From: Bacillota bacterium
GTDB lineage: Bacteria; Bacillota; Negativicutes; Sporomusales; Sporomusaceae
Assembly: GCA_023388195.1 (NCBI GenBank)
Contig: JAEWGR010000034.1
Span: forward strand, 1 to 20,978
Length of the DNA: 20,978 nt
Direction of reading: 5' to 3'
Below, piece by piece: positions 15,696 through 20,978 of this stretch. Position numbers and translations under genes: made by a program. The notes beneath the pieces were generated by a model, which was given only the letters and a program-made list of their open reading frames with translations, did no database searches and was not told where the DNA came from. Every line of letters begins with the position of its first letter. Position 1 is the stretch's first letter.

Positions 15696-16481
15696 ATGAC
15701 TGGACAATATGGCAGTGACAATGAGAGAACGATTCAATCTGTATTCCGGGCTGTTAAAATATTGGAATACGTTGCCGCCCACCGGGGGGTTGCCGGCCTG
15801 ACTGAGATCAGCAAAGGGATTGGCATTCATAAGAGTACTGCCCACGGCCTAATTGCCACCCTGGAGAAATGCGGATACATGCAACAGGACCCTAAAACCG
15901 GGAAATACGCGCTTGGGATCAGGGTTTTTGAAATGGGGCAGGCCTATATTGCTAATCTTGATTTACGGGAGACGGCATTAGCCTATCTTAAAGAGCTGTC
16001 TCTGACCTATCAGGAAACAGCTCATCTGGCTGTACTCTCAGACGAAGAGGTAGTCTATATTGATAAAGTGGATGGCTCCCGTTCCATCGGTATCAGGTCT
16101 CAGGTCGGCGGCCGCAATCCGGCTTACTGTACCGGCGTTGGTAAAGCGCTGTTGTCAGGTCTGGACGATTCCTTGATTACCAAGATGTATGCCGGCAAAA
16201 ACCTGCGGCAATATACCGGGAATACCGTGGCAGACCTGGCCGAATTGCTGGCTCAGGTCCGGCAGGTGCGGGCCCGGGGCTATGCCCTTGATATGGAGGA
16301 ATTTGAACTTGACCTCCGCTGCATAGCGGCCCCGGTAAAAGACAGTACAGGTGCGGTTATTGCCGGCATTAGCCTTTCCGGACCGGCCCATCGCCTATTG
16401 GACACAGATATTCCTGCTATCGCCGCCAAGGTAATGGAGACAGCAAGGAAGATTTCTATTCGCCTGGGCTATAAGCAGTAA
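15696..16481 (+). CDS. IclR-family transcriptional regulator
   Basis: This 261-residue regulator has a winged helix-turn-helix at about 10-75 (RTIQSVFRAVKILEYVA, then LTEISKGIGIHKSTAHGLIA) and an IclR effector domain from about 90 to the end (HLAVLSDEEVVYIDKVDGS, the GRNPAYCTGVGKALLSGL segment, and ISLSGPAHRL). AAAGGG eight bases upstream sets the ATG at 15696. IclR proteins of this layout usually control neighbouring carbon-source genes and release DNA when they bind a small carboxylate or a pathway intermediate. The near-identical sites before this gene and before the mhpF-type gene suggest it regulates itself and the mhpF-mhpE-dehydratase block. Confidence 0.93.
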   Translation: MTGQYGSDNERTIQSVFRAVKILEYVAAHRGVAGLTEISKGIGIHKSTAHGLIATLEKCGYMQQDPKTGKYALGIRVFEMGQAYIANLDLRETALAYLKELSLTYQETAHLAVLSDEEVVYIDKVDGSRSIGIRSQVGGRNPAYCTGVGKALLSGLDDSLITKMYAGKNLRQYTGNTVADLAELLAQVRQVRARGYALDMEEFELDLRCIAAPVKDSTGAVIAGISLSGPAHRLLDTDIPAIAAKVMETARKISIRLGYKQ

Positions 16482-16529
16482 TTATGGGGGCTGCCTATGA
16501 TTAAAGTGTGCCTATAAATTCAAACTATG

Positions 16530-16547
16530 TTTGATAATATAGAACAA
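16530..16547 (+). promoter_or_regulatory. Putative IclR operator upstream of the mhpF-type gene
   Basis: TTTGATAATATAGAACAA differs at one base from the site upstream of the iclR gene. It lies 32 bases before the TTG start of the aldehyde dehydrogenase gene, in an AT-rich stretch of 98 bases with no other function visible. Confidence 0.55.
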
Positions 16548-16579
16548 TAATAATTGCTTACAAGGAAGGATGATGAAGG

Positions 16580-17464
16580 TTGGCGCAAAAAAAACTGCGG
16601 GCAGCAATTATTGGCCCAGGTAACATTGGTATTGACCTAATGCTGAAATTGAGGAAGAGCAATATGCTGGAGCTTGTGCTGATGGCTGGCATTGTTCCGG
16701 ATTCGCAAGGCTTGAAAATGGCGGCTGAGGCCGGTATTGCCACGACAACAGCCGGGATCGACGGGGTACTGAATTTTGGCCATTTGGATGTTGTTTTTGA
16801 CGCTACCGGGGCCACGCCGCATTTGCGCCATGCACCGCTGCTTAAGCAGGCTGGTATTTTTGCGGTGGATATGACGCCGGCTGCTGTCGGACCGTACACT
16901 GTGCCGGCGGTGGGGATGGATGCTTGTTTATTGCAAGAAGCAAATGTCAATATGGTAACCTGCGGCGGCCAGGCGACAGTACCGATTGTTTATGCAATTA
17001 ATCAGGTTACGCCGGTAGAGTATGCAGAAATTGTGGCTACCATCAGCAGCCGCAGCGCCGGGCCCGGTACCCGGCAAAATATTGACGAGTTTACGCAGAC
17101 TACCCGGAATGCCCTGATTAAGGTAGGCGGGGCCCAGGCTGCCAAAGCTTTGATCATCCTGAACCCTGCGGATCCACCGATTTTAATGCGCAATACTATT
17201 TATACGAAATGTGACTCAACCCGGATTGAAGCTATTATTCATTCGGTTAACAATATGGTGGGCAGGCTGCAGCAGTATGTCCCGGGTTACCGGCTTAAAG
17301 TTTCTCCTTATGCAGACGGGGAAAGGGTCGTGACGATGGTTGAAGTGGAAGGGGCCGGGGATTATCTGCCGAAGTATTCCGGTAATCTGGATATTATTAC
17401 GGCTGCGGCTGTCGCTGTAGGCGAACGTTATGCCGTACTAAAGCAGGAGGGGGCAAGCTCATGA
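16580..17464 (+). CDS. mhpF: Acetaldehyde dehydrogenase (acylating)
   Basis: This 294-residue member of the MhpF/DmpF family converts acetaldehyde, CoA and NAD to acetyl-CoA and normally forms a complex with the aldolase encoded next to it. The N-terminal Rossmann motif is IIGPGNIGIDL (10-20), the catalytic thiol is Cys128 in NMVTCGGQATVPIV, and SRSAGPGTRQNIDEFTQTT and NPADPPILMRNTIY are family-typical. The start is the TTG at 16580, served by AAGGAAGGA nine bases upstream; nearby ATGs at 16570 and 16573 are out of frame. It overlaps the aldolase gene by four bases (ATGA), a sign of translational coupling and matching the channelling complex. No meta-cleavage or hydratase genes are here, so the 4-hydroxy-2-oxo acid does not seem to come from aromatics. 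Confidence 0.94.
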   Translation: MAQKKLRAAIIGPGNIGIDLMLKLRKSNMLELVLMAGIVPDSQGLKMAAEAGIATTTAGIDGVLNFGHLDVVFDATGATPHLRHAPLLKQAGIFAVDMTPAAVGPYTVPAVGMDACLLQEANVNMVTCGGQATVPIVYAINQVTPVEYAEIVATISSRSAGPGTRQNIDEFTQTTRNALIKVGGAQAAKALIILNPADPPILMRNTIYTKCDSTRIEAIIHSVNNMVGRLQQYVPGYRLKVSPYADGERVVTMVEVEGAGDYLPKYSGNLDIITAAAVAVGERYAVLKQEGASS

Positions 17465-18474
17465 AGTCAATCCGGATATTAGACAGTACATTACGGGACG
17501 GAATGCATGCCGTAAGCCATCAGTTAACACCTGAACAGATGGCCATAGTGGCGGCCAAGCTGGATGAAGCAGGGGTGGACAGTATTGAGGTCGGCCATGG
17601 CGACGGCCTGGGCGGCTCATCTTTTCAATATGGTTTTTCCCGGGCGCCGGAGGCTGAGTATTATCAGGCTGTTGCCCGGGTGTTGACAAAGACCAGGCTG
17701 GCTGTTTTATTAATCCCGGGAATCGGCACCGTGGAAGACCTGGAAATGGCTATGACTTATGGTGTGAAAACGGTACGGGTTGCCACGCATGTAACCGAGG
17801 CTGATACGGGGGAACAGCATATCAGGTTTGCCAAGGACCATGGTTTGGAGGCTATTGGCTTTTTAATGATGTCGCACATGGCGCCGCCGACCAAAGTGCT
17901 GGAACAAGCCAAGTTGTTTGCCGATTATGGTGCCGATGTTGTTTATGTAACTGACTCGGCCGGGGCGATGCTGCCTGCCGATGTGGCCGCGAGAATCAGC
18001 CTTGTCACCCGGGAACTGTCGATACCGGTTGGCTTTCATGCTCATAATAATCTTGGCATGGCAGTCGGCAATACGCTGGCCGCGATTGAGGCCGGTGCGA
18101 CAATTGTTGATGCTTCTGTTTGCGGGCTGGGAGCCGGTGCCGGCAACACCCAGCTAGAGGTGCTGGCAGCCGTGCTGGACAAAGCCGGGTATCAAACCGG
18201 TGTTGATTTATATAAGTTAATGGATTTGGCGAAAGATGTTGTGGAAAAGCTGATGCACAGGCCGCAAACGGTAAATACCGATGCGCTGGCCATTGGTTAT
18301 GCCGGTGCCTATGGCAGCTTTCTGCTGCACAGCCGCCGCGCCGCTGAGCGCTTTGGCGTTGATTCCCGGGATATCCTGATGGAACTGGGGCGGCGTAAAA
18401 CAGTCGGCGGGCAGGAGGATTTAATTATTGATGTTGCCATTGAGTTGGCTAAGCATAAAAATGGTTTATTATAA
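17461..18474 (+). CDS. mhpE: 4-hydroxy-2-oxovalerate aldolase
   Basis: This 337-residue class II aldolase of the HMGL-like MhpE/DmpG family cleaves 4-hydroxy-2-oxopentanoate to pyruvate and acetaldehyde. Arg12, Asp13 and His16 in DSTLRDGMHAVSHQ, and the metal histidines His193 and His195 in GFHAHNNLGMAVGN, are in place; VCGLGAGAGNTQLEVL is also diagnostic. It shares the ATGA overlap with the dehydrogenase gene, and a dehydratase gene follows after 26 bases. In aromatic degradation the substrate comes from a hydratase. Here the adjacent IlvD-type enzyme could make it by dehydrating a 2,3,4-trihydroxy acid (such as a 5-deoxypentonate), which would be an unusual source. Homologues also accept longer 4-hydroxy-2-oxo acids. 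Confidence 0.94.
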   Translation: MKSIRILDSTLRDGMHAVSHQLTPEQMAIVAAKLDEAGVDSIEVGHGDGLGGSSFQYGFSRAPEAEYYQAVARVLTKTRLAVLLIPGIGTVEDLEMAMTYGVKTVRVATHVTEADTGEQHIRFAKDHGLEAIGFLMMSHMAPPTKVLEQAKLFADYGADVVYVTDSAGAMLPADVAARISLVTRELSIPVGFHAHNNLGMAVGNTLAAIEAGATIVDASVCGLGAGAGNTQLEVLAAVLDKAGYQTGVDLYKLMDLAKDVVEKLMHRPQTVNTDALAIGYAGAYGSFLLHSRRAAERFGVDSRDILMELGRRKTVGGQEDLIIDVAIELAKHKNGLL

Positions 18475-18500
18475 AAAGCAATGAAAGGGGAGCCGTTACC

Positions 18501-20180
18501 ATGCAACAACGGAGCAGTACAATTTTGAGCAAGCCTGAATGGAGTTTTAACCGGAGTGTATTTAAATCTGTGGGCTATTCTGACGATGATCTTAATAGAC
18601 CGGTTATTGGCATTGCCAACTCCTGGAACGAGCTGGTACCTGGCCATGCCAACCTGCGGCAGGTTGCCGAACATGTCCGGAAGGGGATCTACCGGGCCGG
18701 CGGCACTGTAGCTGAATTTGGTGTTATTGCCGCCTGCGACGGCACGGCTCAGGGCCATGGCGGTATGCATTATATCCTGCCCTCCCGGGACTTGATTGCC
18801 AATGATATTGAAGTCATGGTAGAGGCTCACCGGCTGGACGGCATTGTGCTGCTCGGTTCCTGTGACAAGATTGTGCCGGGAATGCTGATGGCGGCTGCCA
18901 GGCTAAAAATTCCGGCCATTTTCCTGCCTGGCGGACCAATGCTGGGCGGCGTGACCTTTGACGGCCGCAAGTCTGATTTAACCACAATGTCGGAAGCATT
19001 AGGAATGCTCAAAAGTGATAAAATTGATGAAACAGCCTATGAGCAACTGGAAGAACTTTGTGGTCCAACCTGCGGTTCCTGCGCTTTTTACGGAACTGCC
19101 AATACAATGTGTTGTATGGCGGAAGCGCTGGGGATGTCCCTGCCGGGAGCGGCGCTTGTACCTGCGGTCTATGCCGACAGGCTGCGGCTGGGGGAAGAGA
19201 CCGGCAAGGCAATCGTCAATTTGGTAAACAGCCAGCTAAGCGCCGATAAGATTATGACCTATCAGTCACTGGAAAATGCGGTCCGGGTATTAATGGCTAC
19301 AGGCGGGTCAACCAATGCAGTACTGCACCTTTCGGCGGTTGCCGCCGAGCTGGATATAGCGGCGGCGACGATGATGGCTGCTTACGACAGCCTCAGCCGG
19401 TCAACACCACAGATTGCCAAAGTGAATCCGGCATCCCGCTATGATATGGAAGACTTTCACCGGGCGGGAGGAATTCCCCGGGTGATGCAGGAGATCAGCT
19501 CACTGCTGCATCAGGACTGTATCACGGTGACCGGGAACACGGTCAGGCAGAACATAGAGGCCTATAAGTTCAAGTATCCGTCGGATACCAACGTCATTAG
19601 CAATCTGGACAAACCGTTCAGCCAACAAAAAGGATTAGCGATCCTCCGGGGAAATCTGGCACCGGCAACGGCAGTAACCAAGCCGGCGGCTATTGTGCCG
19701 GAGATGCATGTGTTTACAGGCAGTGCCAGGGTCTTTGACTGTGAGGAGGCAGCGGAGGCGGCCATTCTCAATGGCGATATTAAAGCAGGCGATGTTGTCG
19801 TGATCCGCTATGAAGGCCCTAAAGGCGGTCCCGGTATGCGCGAAATGTATAAGGCGATGAAATATCTGTACGGTATGGGGCTGGCGAAAAAGACGGCGCT
19901 GATTACGGACGGACGTTTTTCCGGTACCAATAACGGCTGTTTTGTTGGCCATATTTCACCAGAGGCCGCTGAGGGCGGGCCCCTGGCTGCTGTCCGGGAC
20001 GGGGACCGGATCACGATCGATATTCCCGCTGGGAATCTGCAGCTACACCTGTCGGACGAGGAGATCAGCACAAGGCTGGACGCCTGGCAAAGACCGGAGC
20101 CGAAGTTTAGCCGCGGCTATTTGGGGGTATACTCCAAGCTGGCAAGCTCCGCTGCCGAGGGTGCGGTTATTAAGCTATAG
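18501..20180 (+). CDS. IlvD/EDD-family Fe-S dehydratase (copy 2)
   Basis: This 559-residue dehydratase is of the same family as the one at 3553. Cluster cysteines are Cys79 (AACDGTAQG), Cys121 with Lys123 (GSCDKIVPG) and Cys194 (TCGSCAFYGTANTM). ATGGSTNAVLHL, RYEGPKGGPGMREM, TDGRFSGTNNG and the C-terminal ASSAAEGAV are all there. Alignment by eye shows the two copies share all catalytic motifs but differ throughout the substrate-binding N-terminal third (SWNELVPGHANL here, NTQNETMPGHMHL in copy 1). They look like paralogues with different substrates rather than a recent duplication. GAAAGGGG before the ATG is a good site. Its place behind mhpF-mhpE suggests it makes the 4-hydroxy-2-oxo acid they consume. 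A valine/isoleucine IlvD role is less likely here. Confidence 0.92.
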   Translation: MQQRSSTILSKPEWSFNRSVFKSVGYSDDDLNRPVIGIANSWNELVPGHANLRQVAEHVRKGIYRAGGTVAEFGVIAACDGTAQGHGGMHYILPSRDLIANDIEVMVEAHRLDGIVLLGSCDKIVPGMLMAAARLKIPAIFLPGGPMLGGVTFDGRKSDLTTMSEALGMLKSDKIDETAYEQLEELCGPTCGSCAFYGTANTMCCMAEALGMSLPGAALVPAVYADRLRLGEETGKAIVNLVNSQLSADKIMTYQSLENAVRVLMATGGSTNAVLHLSAVAAELDIAAATMMAAYDSLSRSTPQIAKVNPASRYDMEDFHRAGGIPRVMQEISSLLHQDCITVTGNTVRQNIEAYKFKYPSDTNVISNLDKPFSQQKGLAILRGNLAPATAVTKPAAIVPEMHVFTGSARVFDCEEAAEAAILNGDIKAGDVVVIRYEGPKGGPGMREMYKAMKYLYGMGLAKKTALITDGRFSGTNNGCFVGHISPEAAEGGPLAAVRDGDRITIDIPAGNLQLHLSDEEISTRLDAWQRPEPKFSRGYLGVYSKLASSAAEGAVIKL

Positions 20181-20225
20181 ACCGGTTCAAAACAGTTTTG
20201 CAAGTAAAAATAAGGGGTGCTAACC

Positions 20226-20978
20226 TTGCAGGCAGAAAAAATCGCATTGATTGCTCCCAATAATGATTTTACTTCACAGGCGCTGGCGTTATTTAGTGAG
20301 TGGGGCGAGAAAATTCATGTGGCGCTGGCTACGCAAGCGGATGTTATCGGCATTGCCCGCCAGCTTGATGAAATCGGGGCAGATGCTCTTATTTGCTATG
20401 CCCCCTTTGCCGAAGCCGTAAAAACGACAGTCAGTATACCGGCAGTTTCCTTGCAACCAAGTACTTTGGATATTGTGCTGTGTCTGCAGGCGGTAAAAGC
20501 CTGGCTGGCAGACAACCTGGATGCTGATGCGTGGTGTCTGGGGGTATGCGGTGAGGCCATTATTAACGAGGCCGTTACTATTGCCGGTGCACTTGGTATC
20601 CGGGTCAGGGTGCTGGCCGCCATAGAGGGGGCGGACCTGGCCGGGGTGGCGGCAGTGATGACAGAAGTGCCGGCAATTGCAGGCAAGGAAGGATTTGCCC
20701 CGGTCATGCTGCCCGGTGACGTGCCTTGTTTTCCGGTTGCAATCGGTCAGGAGGCCCTGCTCAGGGCCGTGCAATATGCCCGGGAACTGCTGTTTGCCGG
20801 GGGCGGCAACCGGGTGAAACTGGAGCAGTTTAAAGCAATTATGGATTTTATGGGCGAAGGGATTATCGCTGTTGACTGCCAGAAGCGGGTGACATATGTT
20901 AATCATACAGCCGGAAAGCTGTTAAAAAAGGATAAAGACCAAATGGTGGGGTATCTGGCCGCTTCTTGTCTGCCGGAG
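20226..20978 (+). CDS. PrpR-N/PAS regulator, N-terminal part (probable sigma-54 activator)
   Basis: An open frame of 251 codons starts at TTG 20226, with AAGGGG about ten bases upstream, and runs off the window without a stop. The first ~190 residues look like the PrpR N-terminal receptor domain: IALIAPNNDFTSQALALF, ARQLDEIGADALICYAPFAE, then repeated short beta-alpha units. From about 205 a PAS domain begins (LEQFKAIMDFMGEGIIAVDC, then VTYVNHTAGKLLKK). Proteins with this order normally continue into an AAA+ sigma-54 activation domain and a Fis-type helix-turn-helix, which would lie outside. It follows the second dehydratase by 45 bases. No sigma-54 promoter is evident in the window, so its target may be downstream or distant. 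Confidence 0.8.
   Translation, partial: MQAEKIALIAPNNDFTSQALALFSEWGEKIHVALATQADVIGIARQLDEIGADALICYAPFAEAVKTTVSIPAVSLQPSTLDIVLCLQAVKAWLADNLDADAWCLGVCGEAIINEAVTIAGALGIRVRVLAAIEGADLAGVAAVMTEVPAIAGKEGFAPVMLPGDVPCFPVAIGQEALLRAVQYARELLFAGGGNRVKLEQFKAIMDFMGEGIIAVDCQKRVTYVNHTAGKLLKKDKDQMVGYLAASCLPE

Noticed and set aside
1..20978. CRISPR arrays, insertion sequences, transposases, integrases or phage genes
   Set aside because: No regularly spaced repeats, transposase motifs or IS-type terminal repeats were seen on either strand outside the 5S-tail duplication.

Overview
The window most likely comes from a moderate-GC bacterium with Firmicutes-type signals: strong AGGAGG-like ribosome binding sites, GTG and TTG starts, hairpin-plus-U-run terminators, and Firmicutes-like 23S and 5S ends. 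The set of PocR/LytS-type sensing, PrpR-type regulation, paired LarA and paired PanB proteins suggests an anaerobic Negativicute of the Sporomusa/Pelosinus kind. That placement is an inference; I could not run a search. All genes are on the + strand.

Layout. Bases 1-776 are the end of an rRNA operon: the 3' end of 23S rRNA, a spacer with inverted repeats, 5S rRNA and a strong terminator. The 3' part of 5S plus the terminator is then repeated about 300 bases downstream, with a GC-rich hairpin-containing element between the copies. Bases 928-3189 hold two single genes, an AEC-family permease and a formimidoylglutamase-like arginase-fold enzyme, each followed by a terminator. From 3553 to the end runs a catabolic locus in blocks: (a) IlvD/EDD dehydratase, PanB, PanB, terminator; (b) a decayed remnant of a DUF1537 four-carbon acid-sugar kinase, then PdxA, LarA, LarA, terminator; (c) a cytoplasmic cupin-PocR-histidine kinase, a REC-AraC response regulator and a DapA/KDG-aldolase-type enzyme; (d) an IclR regulator; (e) acylating acetaldehyde dehydrogenase (MhpF), 4-hydroxy-2-oxovalerate aldolase (MhpE), a second IlvD/EDD dehydratase and the start of a PrpR-N/PAS regulator that leaves the window.

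How the genes may work together (inference). Two dehydratases would turn 2,3-dihydroxy (sugar) acids into 2-oxo-3-deoxy acids. Two nickel-pincer LarA-type enzymes could set the C2 configuration first. Three different C-C cleaving enzyme types could then release pyruvate or another 2-oxo acid: PanB in reverse (a C1 unit to methylene-tetrahydrofolate), MhpE with MhpF (acetaldehyde to acetyl-CoA) and the DapA-type aldolase (a longer aldehyde). In one scheme, threonate or erythronate becomes 4-hydroxy-2-oxobutyrate, then pyruvate plus methylene-THF, bypassing the classical kinase/PdxA route whose kinase is broken here. No complete pathway of this composition is known to me, and I regard it as the most interesting feature of the window.
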